This document shows, piece by piece, positions 32,908-42,899 of a stretch of DNA of 50,428 nucleotides (its first letter is position 1; every line of letters begins with the position of its first letter). The stretch comes from Planktomarina sp. (GTDB taxonomy: Bacteria > Pseudomonadota > Alphaproteobacteria > Rhodobacterales > Rhodobacteraceae). A program made the translations under genes and the position numbers. The stretch is taken from assembly GCA_020629235.1 (NCBI GenBank), contig JAHDDS010000002.1, positions 45,797-96,224 of the forward strand, in the 5' to 3' direction. Below the pieces are notes generated by a model. The model saw only the letters and a program-made list of their open reading frames with translations, ran no database searches and was not told where the DNA came from.

Positions 32908-34367
32908 TGAAAAAGCTTCTGGAATATGACCGTCAAACCCAAGCCTTGTCGCAGATTGCTGGCCGCTTGGGCTGGGATCAAGAAACCATGATGGCCCGGG
33001 GGTCCGCTGGTCAGCGGGCTGAAGAAATGGCCGCGATGGAATCTGTGCTGCATGCGCGGCGCAGCAGTGCCGAACTGGCAGATTTGATCGGCGCGGCCAC
33101 ACCCACCACAGCCGTGGAACACGCCCAGTTGCGGCAGATCAAAACCAGCTTTGACCGGGCCACCAAAGTCCCGGGCGATTTGGCCGCCCAAATAGCGGCA
33201 GTCACGTCCGAAGCGCAGGGCAAATGGGCACGTGCGCGCGCAGATGAAGATGTGTCGGCATTTCTGCCCGTCTTGGAAAACGTCCTGAATTTGAAACGCC
33301 AAGAAGGCCAAGCGCTGGCGTCAAACGGGGATGTGTATGACGCGATGTTGCAGGACTATGAACCCGGCGGCACGGCGGCAGAATTGGAAGCGATGTTCGG
33401 CAGTCTGCGCCCTGGCCTGGTGGATCTGCGTGCGGCAATCTTGGACAAGCCCGCGCCGCCAGACCTGGATTTCGAATTCGACGAAGCGACACAGATGGCG
33501 TTGTCCCAAAAAGTGGCGGCAACCTTCGGCTATGACTTCGACAAAGGCCGCATCGACAAGGCAGTGCATCCGTTTTCCAGTGGGTCAGGCCACGACGTGC
33601 GCATCACCACCCGCACGGCCCCGCGCGATCCGTTCAACTGCATATATTCCACCATCCACGAAGTGGGGCATGCCTGTTACGAACAAAATATCGACGACGC
33701 CTTTGCCTTGACCGCGATCGGGCACGGGGTGTCGATGGGCGTGCACGAAAGCCAATCGCGCATCTATGAAAACCAGTTGGGTCGCAGCCGGGCATTTACA
33801 GAATGGCTGTACGGTCAAATGGTGGATGCTTTTGGTGATTTTGGTGTGGCGGACGCGGACACTTTCTATGGCATCGTCAATCGTGTCAGCAACGGGTTCA
33901 TCCGCACTGAAGCGGACGAGGTGCAGTATAATCTGCACGTCTTGATCCGCTTTGATCTGGAACGGGCCCTGGTGGCCGGGGATTTGCAGGTCAAGGATTT
34001 GGAAGCGGCTTGGAACGATCGGTTCGCGGCGGACTTCGGCTATGCTGTGGACACCCCCAGCAACGGGTGTTTGCAGGATGTGCATTGGTCGGTTGGGCTG
34101 TTTGGGTACTTCCCAACCTACAGCCTGGGCAATGTCTATGCCGGGTGTTTGCATCAATCCTTGCGCGCCGCCATCCCGAACCTGGATGATCAAATGGCCC
34201 AAGGCGATTTGACAGCGGCGACACAATGGTTGGAAACGCAGCTCCAAACCCATGGGGCCTTGCGCACGCCGGTTGAAACCATCGAACACGCTTGCGGCTG
34301 CACCCCCAGCGAAGGGCCATTGCTGGCGTACCTGACCGAAAAGTTCAGCACTTTATACGGGCTGTGA
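32907..34367 (+). CDS. M32 family carboxypeptidase (thermostable carboxypeptidase Taq-like)
   Basis: A 486-residue zinc metallocarboxypeptidase. The HEVGH motif is at 251-255, with GVHESQSR about 25 residues later providing the third ligand glutamate. Other M32 signatures are the N-terminal LLEYDRQ/GWDQETMM segment and HPFSSGSGHDVRITTR before the zinc site. Length fits the family. It is cytoplasmic, removing C-terminal residues from peptides. It is translationally coupled to ctaA by a one-base overlap and convergent with gyrA. Confidence 0.93.
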   Translation: MKKLLEYDRQTQALSQIAGRLGWDQETMMARGSAGQRAEEMAAMESVLHARRSSAELADLIGAATPTTAVEHAQLRQIKTSFDRATKVPGDLAAQIAAVTSEAQGKWARARADEDVSAFLPVLENVLNLKRQEGQALASNGDVYDAMLQDYEPGGTAAELEAMFGSLRPGLVDLRAAILDKPAPPDLDFEFDEATQMALSQKVAATFGYDFDKGRIDKAVHPFSSGSGHDVRITTRTAPRDPFNCIYSTIHEVGHACYEQNIDDAFALTAIGHGVSMGVHESQSRIYENQLGRSRAFTEWLYGQMVDAFGDFGVADADTFYGIVNRVSNGFIRTEADEVQYNLHVLIRFDLERALVAGDLQVKDLEAAWNDRFAADFGYAVDTPSNGCLQDVHWSVGLFGYFPTYSLGNVYAGCLHQSLRAAIPNLDDQMAQGDLTAATQWLETQLQTHGALRTPVETIEHACGCTPSEGPLLAYLTEKFSTLYGL

Positions 34368-34419
34368 CCTGCGGCGGCCCCAAGGGGCCACCGAACCGCA
34401 CTGATGTTTGGATGCCGTG

Positions 34420-37143
34420 TCAGGTTTCGCTGTCGTTTTCGGCCACGTCTTCACCATCGCCCTGGTCGGGGATATAGGCCACGGACACCACGCTTTCGTC
34501 TTTGCCGGTGTTGAACACCTTCACGCCCCCTGCGCTGCGCGACCGGAAGGAAATTCCGTCGATAGGGCAGCGGATGGATTGACCGGTGGATGTGACCAAC
34601 ATGATCTGGTCGTCCATTTCCACGGGGAAGCTGGCCACGATTTCGCCGCCGCGCATGGCTTTGTCCATGGCCATAACACCCATGCCGCCGCGACCCCGAA
34701 CTGGATAATCGTGGGACGAGCTTAGCTTGCCAGCGCCGTCTTCGGTGATGGTCAGGATCAAGTTTTCGGCCGCGGACATTTCGGCATAGCGTTCTTGGGT
34801 GATGTCACCCGCAATGTCGCTGTCTTCTTCCGTGTCTGCATCGGTCAGGCCCGCCACGGCCCGGCGCATTTTCAGATACGCCGCCCGTTCTTCGGGGCTG
34901 GCTTTGAAATGCCGGATTACGGCCATGGATACGACGTGGTCCTTGTCCACCTTGATGCCCCGCACCCCGGTGGAACTGCGGCTGTTGAACACCCGCAAAT
35001 CGGTGGTGGCAAACCGGATCGCGCGCCCTGTGTTGGTCACCAGCATAACGTCATCATCTTCCGAACAAATCCGCGCGTTCACCAAAGACACATCATCTGG
35101 CAGCTTCATGGCGATTTTGCCGTTGGCTTTGACATTGGTGAAGTCTGACAAACGGTTGCGGCGCACGTCGCCTTGGGACGTGGCAAAGACGATCTGCAAA
35201 TCGCCCCAATCCTTTTCGTCCACATCCACCGGCATGATGGCCGCGATGGACACACCCGTGGGGATGGGCAAGATGTTGACGATGGCTTTGCCTTTGGCGG
35301 TCCGTCCCCCCAAGGGCAGGCGCCATGTCTTCAGTTTATAGGCCATGCCGTCTGTGGTGAAAAACAGCAACTGGGTGTGGGTGTTGGCCACAAACAGCGT
35401 GGTCACCACGTCTTCGTCCTTGGTGGCCATGCCTTGCAGGCCTTTGCCGCCGCGTCGTTGGCTGCGGAAATCGGCCAGGGCCGTGCGTTTGATATAACCG
35501 CCCGCTGTGACCGTCACCACCATGTCTTCGCGTTCGATCAGGTCTTCGTCTTCCATATCTCCGGACCAGTCGGTGATTTCGGTCCGGCGGGGGATGGCGA
35601 ACATTTCGCGCACTTCGCGCAGTTCGTCGGCGATGATGGCCATGATGCGGTCGCGCGACGACAAGATGGCCAGGTATTCTTTGATTTTCCCGGCCAATTC
35701 TTCCAGCTCGTCCGTGACCTCTTTCACGCCGATCTGGGTCAGGCGTTGCAGGCGCAATTCCAAAATGGCGCGCGCTTGGGCTTCCGACAGGTTATAGGTG
35801 CCGTCGTCATTGGCGGTGTGGGTGGGGTCGTCGATCAGTGCGATATAGGGCAGGATGTCTTGGGCTGGCCAACGGCGCGTCATCAGCTTGTCGCGCGCTT
35901 CGGCGGCGTCGGTTGATTGGCGAATGGTGGCCACGATTTCATCGATGTTTGTGACAGCCACGGCCAAGCCGCACAGGATATGGCTGCGATCACGCGCTTT
36001 GCGCAGCAGATGGGCGGTGCGCCGCGCCACCACGTCTTCGCGAAAATCAATGAAGCTTGTCAGGAATCGGCGCAACGTCAGTTGTTCGGGGCGCCCGCCA
36101 TTCAACGCCAACATATTGCAGCCAAAGTATGTCTGCAGCGGCGTAAAGCGGAACAATTGGTTCAGCACCACTTCTGCGGTGGCATCGCGCTTCAATTCCA
36201 CCACCACACGCACGCCGTTGCGGTCAGATTCGTCTTGGACGTGGGCAATGCCTTCGATCTTTTTGTCGCGCGCCGCTTCGGCGATTTTTTCGATCATCGA
36301 CGCTTTGTTCACCTGGTACGGGATTTCGTCCACCACAATGGCCCAGCGGTCTTTGCGGATTTCCTCTACCCGCGTTTTGGCGCGTACAATCACTGACCCG
36401 CGCCCTTCGAGATAGGCTTTGCGGGCCCCAGACCGGCCCAGCATGATCCCCCCCGTGGGGAAGTCCGGGCCGGGCACGTATTCGATCAATTGTTCAGACG
36501 TCAGGTCTGGTTCTTCGATCAACGCCAAGGTGGCATCCACCACTTCGCCCAAATTGTGGGGCGGGATGTTTGTGGCCATGCCCACAGCGATACCGCCAGC
36601 GCCGTTCACCAACATGTTAGGGAAGCGGGCCGGCAGGACGGTGGGTTCGCGGTCTTTGCCGTCATAGTTGTCTTGGAAATCGACCGTTTCTTTGTCGATG
36701 TCGGCCAGCAGGCTGGCGGCAGGTTTGTCCATGCGCACTTCAGTGTATCGCATGGCCGCAGGATTATCGCCGTCCATGGACCCGAAGTTGCCTTGCCCGT
36801 CCAACAGGGGCAGGGACATGGAAAAGTCCTGGGCCATGCGCACCAGTGCATCGTAAATCGCGCTGTCGCCGTGGGGGTGGTATTTGCCCATCACATCGCC
36901 CACAGGCCGGGCGGACTTGCGGTACGGCTTGTCATGGGCGTTGCCGGTTTCGTGCATGGCGTACAAAATGCGGCGGTGCACCGGCTTCAGGCCGTCGCGC
37001 AAGTCGGGGATGGCGCGACTGACGATCACGCTCATGGCGTAATCCAGGTAAGACGCCTTCATTTCGTCGGTTATGTTGATGGTCGGGCCTTTGAATGCAT
37101 CGGATTCGATTGCATCATTTTCTGGTGGCGTTTCGTCCGTCAT
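34420..37143 (-). CDS. gyrA: DNA gyrase subunit A
   Basis: A 907-residue type II topoisomerase subunit. The catalytic tyrosine is Tyr133 ([10 protein letters not shown]). The GyrA-box QRRGGKG is in the C-terminal beta-pinwheel. In the quinolone-resistance region ([10 protein letters not shown]) Ser94 and Asp98 correspond to E. coli Ser83 and Asp87, both wild type. The C-terminus is acidic. It forms A2B2 gyrase with GyrB and introduces negative supercoils. The upstream 225-base gap is shared with a divergent secreted-protein gene. Confidence 0.97.
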   Translation of the reverse strand: MTDETPPENDAIESDAFKGPTINITDEMKASYLDYAMSVIVSRAIPDLRDGLKPVHRRILYAMHETGNAHDKPYRKSARPVGDVMGKYHPHGDSAIYDALVRMAQDFSMSLPLLDGQGNFGSMDGDNPAAMRYTEVRMDKPAASLLADIDKETVDFQDNYDGKDREPTVLPARFPNMLVNGAGGIAVGMATNIPPHNLGEVVDATLALIEEPDLTSEQLIEYVPGPDFPTGGIMLGRSGARKAYLEGRGSVIVRAKTRVEEIRKDRWAIVVDEIPYQVNKASMIEKIAEAARDKKIEGIAHVQDESDRNGVRVVVELKRDATAEVVLNQLFRFTPLQTYFGCNMLALNGGRPEQLTLRRFLTSFIDFREDVVARRTAHLLRKARDRSHILCGLAVAVTNIDEIVATIRQSTDAAEARDKLMTRRWPAQDILPYIALIDDPTHTANDDGTYNLSEAQARAILELRLQRLTQIGVKEVTDELEELAGKIKEYLAILSSRDRIMAIIADELREVREMFAIPRRTEITDWSGDMEDEDLIEREDMVVTVTAGGYIKRTALADFRSQRRGGKGLQGMATKDEDVVTTLFVANTHTQLLFFTTDGMAYKLKTWRLPLGGRTAKGKAIVNILPIPTGVSIAAIMPVDVDEKDWGDLQIVFATSQGDVRRNRLSDFTNVKANGKIAMKLPDDVSLVNARICSEDDDVMLVTNTGRAIRFATTDLRVFNSRSSTGVRGIKVDKDHVVSMAVIRHFKASPEERAAYLKMRRAVAGLTDADTEEDSDIAGDITQERYAEMSAAENLILTITEDGAGKLSSSHDYPVRGRGGMGVMAMDKAMRGGEIVASFPVEMDDQIMLVTSTGQSIRCPIDGISFRSRSAGGVKVFNTGKDESVVSVAYIPDQGDGEDVAENDSET

Positions 37144-37270
37144 CGATTCCTGGCTCGCACAAGGGATTGTTGTGGGAAGTGTATCCTATTACCAAATGTC
37201 GTTCAATTGACGGGGCGGAATGCGCTTGCGTCAGGGGCCTTTTGAAGCAAAACTGCACCGAAACTTGCAT

Positions 37271-37303
37271 AAGACTAAAGTATAGTCTGCACGGATTAGT
37301 CTT
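37271..37303. promoter_or_regulatory. Cluster of three AGACTA half-sites between gyrA and the PepSY-like gene
   Basis: AGACTA (37272-37277) and TAGTCT (37283-37288) form a perfect inverted repeat with a 5-base centre. A further TTAGTCTT (37296-37303) is an exact inverted copy of AAGACTAA (37271-37278). A -10-like TATACT follows at 37312. The layout suggests binding of a dimeric regulator; the LuxR-type protein at 37863 is one candidate. Confidence 0.5.
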
Positions 37304-37368
37304 TGGTGGCATATACTGCACCGCATGCTGCCCGTAAATCATTCTCGACGTGGTTGGAGATTGTTAAC

Positions 37369-37755
37369 TTGAAAAGCGTATCCAGTATTTTGGTTGTATG
37401 TGCTGCCCTCAGCTTTCCTATCCCAGCATTGGGGCAGTCGGCAATCTCCAACTACGTCGCCCAATTGGAACACCAGGGATATTCCGAAATTGTGATCGCG
37501 CGAACGCTGTTGGGTCGGACGAAAATTTCTGCGTCCCGGGACGGTGTGACCCGCGAAATCGTTGTGGCCCGAAACGGCCAAATACTGTTTGATTACCGCG
37601 ATGCGTCCAACCGGGAAGTGTCGACCTCTCCGACGCCGCCGAATTATGATGATGACGACGATACTGTGGGCCCTGTGCGTCCTACGAAACCGGATCAGAC
37701 CACAAAAATCGAGGCTGGTGCTACAGAGCGGACGGACCTGCGTCTTAACCATTAA
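37369..37755 (+). CDS. Secreted PepSY-like small protein
   Basis: A 128-residue protein with a signal peptide (hydrophobic stretch ending PIPALGQS). The mature region YVAQLEHQGYSEIVIARTLLGRTKISASRDGVTREIVVARNGQILFDYRD has the helix-then-hairpin pattern of PepSY domains; the C-terminal 40 residues are acidic and Pro-rich, with a run of Asp. It is periplasmic. TTG 37369 has GGAG about 10 bases upstream and directly precedes the signal peptide. It lies 107 bases before a membrane-anchored LuxR-type regulator, and the two may form a sensing pair; this is inference. Confidence 0.65.
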   Translation: MKSVSSILVVCAALSFPIPALGQSAISNYVAQLEHQGYSEIVIARTLLGRTKISASRDGVTREIVVARNGQILFDYRDASNREVSTSPTPPNYDDDDDTVGPVRPTKPDQTTKIEAGATERTDLRLNH

Positions 37756-37862
37756 CCGTCAGACCTACCCTGGACCACCAAATCGTTGGTAAAGCACAAC
37801 CGAACGGGCAAAGTGTATTTGGGCAGGGTTGCATCGAAACCGCGGCAGATGGAGTGAACAAT

Positions 37863-38351
37863 TTGTCAACCAAGCGGCTTCGGCTTCTTCTTGCGTTCAG
37901 CTTCTTTGCCCAAGCCATCGGGCTTTTGCTTTACGGATACCAGCTTTGGGTTTTGGTCTTCGCCCAATCGCGGCAAATCAGTTGGGTCTTCTATGAAATC
38001 ACTGAAATTGCTGCCTTTGTCGCATTGTTCGTGGGCACAATCGTTTCCGTAATTGCGTTCCGACGTCTGTCAGAACGGACAGAGCGTTTGGAATCCAAAG
38101 TCGACGCCGCGGCCAGCCGGTTTCACGATGTGATCGTGGATCAATTTAAAGCCTGGGGCTTTACAGAGGCGGAGTGCGAAATTGGAATGCTGATGATCAA
38201 AGGCATGTCCATTGCCGAAATCGCAGAGTTGCGGGGGCGCAGCCAGGCCACCGTGAAGGCGCAGAACTCGTCTATCTATCAAAAGTCCGGGTTGGCGAAC
38301 CGCGCGCAATTGGTCAGCTATTTCGTGGAAGAATTGACCAGCGGGTTCTAA
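37863..38351 (+). CDS. Membrane-anchored LuxR-family transcriptional regulator
   Basis: A 162-residue protein with two N-terminal TM helices (about residues 6-30 and 42-66), a short coiled-coil stretch (SERTERLESKVDAAASRFHDVI), and a C-terminal LuxR/GerE HTH (FTEAECEIGMLMIKGMSIAEIAELRGRSQATVKAQ). There is no receiver or autoinducer domain, so sensing must occur at the membrane or periplasm. TTG 37863 is preferred because GGAG ends 8 bases before it; GTG 37854 overlaps that site. The upstream PepSY-like gene and AGACTA sites suggest its targets. Confidence 0.75.
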   Translation: MSTKRLRLLLAFSFFAQAIGLLLYGYQLWVLVFAQSRQISWVFYEITEIAAFVALFVGTIVSVIAFRRLSERTERLESKVDAAASRFHDVIVDQFKAWGFTEAECEIGMLMIKGMSIAEIAELRGRSQATVKAQNSSIYQKSGLANRAQLVSYFVEELTSGF

Positions 38352-38836
38352 GCGGTCCGACCCGCCGACACATGCCGCAGGAACGCCAATCCCCATAACC
38401 CCACCAACAGGGCTGAAAACAGCGCGTTCCATCCGGGCATGGAAATGCCAAGAAACGCCCAGCTGACTTCATCGCACATAACCACTTTGTCCAGGACATC
38501 GACGCTCAGCAAATCATTGCCCGACAGATTGCCCAGTCCCGCGCCATCGCCAGAACACGATGCCGGACCGGCCCACCATTTCTGTTCAACGCCGACGTGG
38601 AACATTCCAAGGCCGGACGTTGCCGCCGCACTGACGGCCCCGCCCAAAATCCACACCCAAGCCGTGTCGTACAGCGCCACAGCGGCAAAGGCGATGGCCA
38701 TGCCGTGGGGCCAGCGCTGCCAATAACACATCTGACACGGGGCATATCCCAGGGCTTGAAAAATGAACGCGCCGACAAGAAGGGCGGCTGAACCCAACGC
38801 GGCCAAAGCCACCAATTGTTGTGGGGTTGCAGTCAT
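38348..38836 (-). CDS. dsbB: Disulfide bond formation protein B
   Basis: A 162-residue, four-TM protein that reoxidises DsbA using quinone. The first active Cys pair is C34/C37 (APCQMCYWQRWPHG), with the family's following Trp-Gln-Arg-Trp; the second pair is C94 and C121 (PASCSG, VMCDEV) in the second periplasmic loop. ATG 38836 gives the usual length. It is 16 bases downstream of the yqaA gene, and the two appear co-transcribed. Its end overlaps the convergent LuxR-type gene by four bases. Confidence 0.88.
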   Translation of the reverse strand: MTATPQQLVALAALGSAALLVGAFIFQALGYAPCQMCYWQRWPHGMAIAFAAVALYDTAWVWILGGAVSAAATSGLGMFHVGVEQKWWAGPASCSGDGAGLGNLSGNDLLSVDVLDKVVMCDEVSWAFLGISMPGWNALFSALLVGLWGLAFLRHVSAGRTA

Positions 38837-38852
38837 CGCGTCCTCCGAACGG

Positions 38853-39428
38853 TTACAGGTATCGTACCAAATAAAGACCGCCAAACAATACAATGATAAA
38901 CAGGGTGAACATCAGCCCCAGACGCTTTTCGATGAAATCGCGCATGGTGGGGCCCGCGTACCACAACAGTGCGGCCACCACAAAGAACCGCAAAGCGCGC
39001 GCCACCAAAGACGAAATCACAAAAACCCCGAACGACAAATTCGTGGCCCCGGACAAAATGGTGACCACCTTGTACGGGAACGGCGTGACGCCCGCCGCCA
39101 ACACCACCCAAATCCCGTATTCATTGTAGCGTTCTGCAAATTCCGCGAAATAAGCGTCCTTGCCCAAAGCAGACAGGATGGGCTGGCCCAAAGTGTCAAA
39201 CGCGAACGCCCCGATCGCATATCCAAAGATGCCGCCCGCAACAGATGCCACAGTGGCCACGCCTGCAATCAAAAATGCCCGGCGCGGGGCTGCCAAGACC
39301 ATGGGGATCAACAGCAAATCCGGCGGGATCGGAAAGAAAGAGCTTTCGATGAAGGCCACAAACGCCAGCACCCAAAGGGCGCGGGGGTGTTCGGCCATGG
39401 CCATGGTCCATTGATAAAGTCTTTGCAC
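38853..39428 (-). CDS. DedA/YqaA family membrane protein
   Basis: A 191-residue protein with four to five TM helices. AFIESSFFPIPPDLLLIPMV near residue 25-44 is the DedA/SNARE-associated motif (E...FPIPPD), and AAGVTPFPYKVVTILSGA with the conserved PFPYK is typical of YqaA. The family includes lipid scramblases and small-molecule transport proteins. GTG 39428 is supported by GAGG about 7 bases upstream. It precedes dsbB in the same direction, an order seen elsewhere in Rhodobacterales. Confidence 0.83.
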   Translation of the reverse strand: MQRLYQWTMAMAEHPRALWVLAFVAFIESSFFPIPPDLLLIPMVLAAPRRAFLIAGVATVASVAGGIFGYAIGAFAFDTLGQPILSALGKDAYFAEFAERYNEYGIWVVLAAGVTPFPYKVVTILSGATNLSFGVFVISSLVARALRFFVVAALLWYAGPTMRDFIEKRLGLMFTLFIIVLFGGLYLVRYL

Positions 39429-39611
39429 TGGACCTCTTCCATGTCGGTGTTGGTGGGCTGGGGGTACTTCAAATTTGGACAAGACAAAAGGGGGCAAGCG
39501 TGCATTTCGCGCACCCATGCACTGGATATTGTGTTTGTGATTTTACGCAACATGTGGTCCCATCCGCGCCAGGTGCCAATCGCACATTTTGCAATTTCTG
39601 GGAGGAACACC

Positions 39612-40643
39612 ATGAACGTTTTCAAGCTTGCCGCCGCCTCGGCCCTTGCCCTTGGCATCAGTGGTGCCACCGCCATCGCGCAAGAGGTCACACTGCGTTT
39701 TCAACACTTCTTGCCGCCGCATTCCAGCGTACCGGCCTTGTTCATGGCGCCATGGGCCGAAAAGGTGATGAAGGACTCTGGCGGTCGCATCAAAATCGAA
39801 CTTTACCCCGGCATGCAACTGGGGGGCAAACCGCCCGCGTTGTACGATCAAATTCGCGACGGTGTCATCGACGGGGGCTGGGCTTTGCCCGCCTATACGC
39901 CTGGGCGTTTTCCTGAAACTGAAGTGTTTGAGCTGCCGTTTATGACGTCCATGAACGCGGAAGACACGTCCCGGGCGTTTTGGACGTTTGGACAACAATA
40001 CCTGACTGAACGCATGTCTGACGTGCATCTACTGGCAGTCCACGTGCATGGGCCCGGTGTGATCCACAAAAAGGGCGGGGCGGTGAAAACGCTGGACGAC
40101 TTGAAGGGTCTGAAGTTGCGCGGTCCGTCGCGCCAAGCCAACAAACTTTTGGAATCGTTGGGGGCCACGCCCGTGGGCATGCCTGTCCCCGCGTTCCCCG
40201 AAGCCATGTCCAAAGGCGTGGTTCAGGGTGGTGTGATCCCGCAAGAGATCGTGCCTTTGCTGAAAATCCACGAATTGGCGGACAGCCACACCGAAGTGGG
40301 CGGCGACCGCGCTTTGTACAACACAACTTTCATCTGGGCGATGAACAAGAACAGTTACAACGCGTTGCCAGCCGATCTTAAAGCTGTAATTGATGCCAAC
40401 TCTGGCGTTGAAACATCCGCTTGGGCCGGGCGCGCGATGGATGAAGGCGATGACATTGGCCTGAAATTGATCCAAGAAACCGACAACGAAATCTTCACCA
40501 TGGGTGACGATATGGTGGCAGAGCTGCGTAAACTCGGCGACGCCCAAACCGCCGCTTGGGTGGAAGAGGTCACAGCCAAAGGCCTGGACGGTCAAGCCAT
40601 GGTGGACACCGCCAAATCCTTGATCGCTGAAAACGCCATGTGA
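39612..40643 (+). CDS. dctP: TRAP transporter substrate-binding protein
   Basis: A 343-residue DctP-type periplasmic receptor. Signal peptide (MNVFKLAAASALALGISGATAIAQ), then RFQHFLPPHSS, AWFD-like WALPAYTPGRFP, and the conserved LKGLKLRGPSRQANKLLESLGATPVGMP carrying the arginine that binds a carboxylate. The substrate is probably an organic acid but cannot be named from sequence. ATG 39612 is preceded by GGGAGGA. The ORF extends far upstream, antisense to yqaA; that extension is spurious. dctQ and dctM follow. Confidence 0.92.
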   Translation: MNVFKLAAASALALGISGATAIAQEVTLRFQHFLPPHSSVPALFMAPWAEKVMKDSGGRIKIELYPGMQLGGKPPALYDQIRDGVIDGGWALPAYTPGRFPETEVFELPFMTSMNAEDTSRAFWTFGQQYLTERMSDVHLLAVHVHGPGVIHKKGGAVKTLDDLKGLKLRGPSRQANKLLESLGATPVGMPVPAFPEAMSKGVVQGGVIPQEIVPLLKIHELADSHTEVGGDRALYNTTFIWAMNKNSYNALPADLKAVIDANSGVETSAWAGRAMDEGDDIGLKLIQETDNEIFTMGDDMVAELRKLGDAQTAAWVEEVTAKGLDGQAMVDTAKSLIAENAM

Positions 40644-40750
40644 TCGACGTCTTCTGGTGCACATAATTTGAAGGGGCGGTGGCAACATCGCCCCTTTTCT
40701 TGTGGGGGCGTGCTGGATACCACTGGTCACGGACACGGGGGGGAACGGCC

Positions 40751-41326
40751 ATGGTGGCACCACAGTTGGAACAAAAGGCTGGGCGTCTTTTGGACATCCT
40801 TGCCAAGGCCTGGGCCTGGGTCGGCGGGCTGATTTTGACGGGCCTGGCGGTGATGACAGTGGTGTCGGTGATCGGGCGCAAGATCAATGCGGGCGGTATC
40901 ACTGGGATCACCGGCGACTACGAATTGGTGGAAGCCGGTGTAGCCATTGCGATCTTTGCCTTTTTGCCGCTGTGCCAATTGCGGCGCGGTCATGTGACGG
41001 TCGATATCCTCAGCAATACGTTTCCCATGGGCGTGCAGCGGGCATTGATGCTGCTGGGGGATGTTCTGATCACCATTGTGGCCTTTGTGATCATGTGGCG
41101 GTTGTACCTGGGGGTGGGGGAAAAGTTTCCCTACTTTGACCAACCCCTGCGCGATGCCCTGTCCATGGGATACAAACCGTTTTTCCCCGAAACCACATAT
41201 GAGCTGGAAATTCAGCTGTGGTTGCCCATGGCCGCGGCCTTGATCGGGGCCGTTCTGTTCTTTGTGGCCAGCGTCTTCACAGTGTGGCGCAGCCTGAACG
41301 CGCTTGGCACAGGGGCTGCCCGATGA
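40751..41326 (+). CDS. dctQ: TRAP transporter small permease
   Basis: A 191-residue protein with four TM helices of the DctQ family. QLRRGHVTVDIL near residue 76 is the conserved loop motif. A longer loop (FPYFDQPLRDALSMGYKPFFPETTYELE) lies between TM3 and TM4. It forms the membrane unit with DctM. ATG 40751 lies 107 bases after dctP; its stop overlaps dctM's ATG. Confidence 0.87.
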   Translation: MVAPQLEQKAGRLLDILAKAWAWVGGLILTGLAVMTVVSVIGRKINAGGITGITGDYELVEAGVAIAIFAFLPLCQLRRGHVTVDILSNTFPMGVQRALMLLGDVLITIVAFVIMWRLYLGVGEKFPYFDQPLRDALSMGYKPFFPETTYELEIQLWLPMAAALIGAVLFFVASVFTVWRSLNALGTGAAR

Positions 41327-42774
41327 CTGGCATGGAAATCGCATTGGTGGGCTTTGGCCTGATGTTGCTGGGTATTTTCCTGCGGATTCCCATCGCTGTG
41401 GCCATGGCCATCACCGGATTTGTCGGCATCTGGTACGTGCGTGGCACGCCAGCAGCCCCCATGGCGCAGTTGAAAACCCTGACCTACGACACGTTTTCCA
41501 GTTATTCCCTGTCCATTGTGCCGCTGTTTTTGCTGATGGGGCAGTTTGCCACCAAATCCGGCATGTCAGCCGCGCTTTTCCAGGCCGCCTCTGACTGGTT
41601 GGGCCACCGCAAGGGTGGGGTGGCCATGGCCGCTGTGGGGGCCAGTGCGGGCTTTGGGGCAGTGTGCGGATCGTCGCTGGCCACCGCCAGTACCATGGGG
41701 CAGGTGGCTTTGCCTGAAATGCGCAAACGCGGGTATTCTGACGCTTTGTCCACCGGCGTTTTGGCAGCGGGCGGCACTTTGGGCATTTTGATCCCGCCGT
41801 CGATCATTTTGGTGATCTATGCCATTATGACCAGCCAGAACATCGTGAAGATGTTTTTGGCCGCTTTGATCCCCGGGCTGCTGGCGGCCTTGGGATATAT
41901 GATTGTGGTGATGATATACGTCCGGGTGCGCCCGAACGCGGCTGATACCGCACCGCGCACGCCGTACCGGCAACGATTCAAGTCCCTTGGTCGCACATGG
42001 CCGGTTTTCGCGATTTTCGCTTTGGTGATGTACGGCATTGCGGGGGATTGGAACTGGTCCAACCCCGGGCCGGACGCGCTGTTCACCCCCACGGAAGGCG
42101 CCGCAGTGGGGGCAGTGCTGACGGGGCTTTATGGGCTGTGGACGCGCGGGCTGACGTGGCCCGCATTTGTCGAAAGCATCTATGCCACTGCCACAGCCAG
42201 TGCGATGATTTTCTTCATTGTGTTTGGGGCGGCAGTTTTCAACAGTTTCCTGGCCACGACCCAAGCCCCCCAAGCCATGGCGGATTGGGTCACAACGCAA
42301 GGGTTCGCCCCCGCGCTGGTGCTGGTGGCGATGTTGGCGACGTATTTGCTGTTTGGATGTGTGATGGACAGCCTGTCCATGATTTTGCTGACCATCCCGA
42401 TTTTCTTTCCCATCATCAGCGCGCTGGATTTCGGCATGTCGGCTGAAGCAACAGCGATCTGGTTTGGCATCTTGGTTCTGATCGTGGTGGAAGTGGGCCT
42501 GATCACACCGCCGGTGGGGATGAACCTGTTCATCATCAACTCTTTGGCCAAGGACATCCCCATGGCCAAAACCTATGCCGGGGTGACGCCCTTTGTGCTG
42601 TCCGATCTGGTGCGGGTGGCGATTCTGGTGCTGTTTCCAGGCATCACGCTTTACCTGGTGAACATCGCCTATGACGGGGTGTCTGCCGTCTGGATATGGG
42701 TCGGTTTGGGCCTGGTGGCGGCGGCGATCATTTTGTCCACAGTTCTGCGCAATCTTCGTGCATCGGGGGATTGA
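41323..42774 (+). CDS. dctM: TRAP transporter large permease
   Basis: A 483-residue, about 12-TM DctM. Motifs include GASAGFGAVCGSSLATASTMGQVALPEMRKRGYS near 107-140 and GTLGILIPPSIILVIYAI near 149-166, mirrored by GCVMDSLSMILLTIPIFFPI and VGLITPPVGMNLF in the second half. It is longer than the typical 430 residues owing to a loop near residue 205-260. It uses the sodium gradient to drive uptake with DctPQ. The -35 of the downstream tRNA-Leu overlaps its stop codon. Confidence 0.93.
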   Translation: MTGMEIALVGFGLMLLGIFLRIPIAVAMAITGFVGIWYVRGTPAAPMAQLKTLTYDTFSSYSLSIVPLFLLMGQFATKSGMSAALFQAASDWLGHRKGGVAMAAVGASAGFGAVCGSSLATASTMGQVALPEMRKRGYSDALSTGVLAAGGTLGILIPPSIILVIYAIMTSQNIVKMFLAALIPGLLAALGYMIVVMIYVRVRPNAADTAPRTPYRQRFKSLGRTWPVFAIFALVMYGIAGDWNWSNPGPDALFTPTEGAAVGAVLTGLYGLWTRGLTWPAFVESIYATATASAMIFFIVFGAAVFNSFLATTQAPQAMADWVTTQGFAPALVLVAMLATYLLFGCVMDSLSMILLTIPIFFPIISALDFGMSAEATAIWFGILVLIVVEVGLITPPVGMNLFIINSLAKDIPMAKTYAGVTPFVLSDLVRVAILVLFPGITLYLVNIAYDGVSAVWIWVGLGLVAAAIILSTVLRNLRASGD

Positions 42775-42799
42775 CGCCGCCGCGTCCCAAGCATACCAC
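42771..42799 (+). promoter_or_regulatory. Candidate promoter for tRNA-Leu
   Basis: TTGACG (42771-42776, overlapping the dctM stop) and TACCAC (42794-42799) are 17 bases apart, ending 9 bases before the tRNA 5' end. Good -35 and spacing, weak -10. Confidence 0.42.
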
Positions 42800-42808
42800 G
42801 CGGCCAGT

Positions 42809-42894
42809 GCCCAAGTGGCGGAATGGTAGACGCAGGGGATTCAAAATCCCCCGCCTTCGCGGGCGTGCCGGTTCGAGTCCGGCCTTGGGTACCA
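42809..42894 (+). tRNA. tRNA-Leu (anticodon CAA)
   Basis: An 86-base cloverleaf with a long variable arm. Acceptor GCCCAAG pairs with CTTGGGT (G-U at the end); anticodon CAA lies in GGATTCAAAATCC; T arm GCCGGTTCGAGTCCGGC; discriminator A73; CCA encoded. Variable arm CGCCTTCGCGGGCG is leucine-like. It reads UUG, a codon used heavily in this window. Confidence 0.96.
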
Positions 42895-42899
42895 TACCA

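Noticed and set aside
34368-34419. GGCCCC-AA-GGGGCC hairpin between the M32 gene and gyrA as a bidirectional terminator
   Set aside because: The loop would be two bases and no T tract follows on either strand; too weak to list.
34420-37143. Quinolone-resistance mutations in gyrA
   Set aside because: Ser94 and Asp98 match the wild-type Ser83 and Asp87 of E. coli.
38763-39611. Long N-terminal extension of the dctP frame
   Set aside because: It is antisense to dsbB and yqaA, has no signal peptide, and a proper ribosome site and signal peptide occur at 39612.
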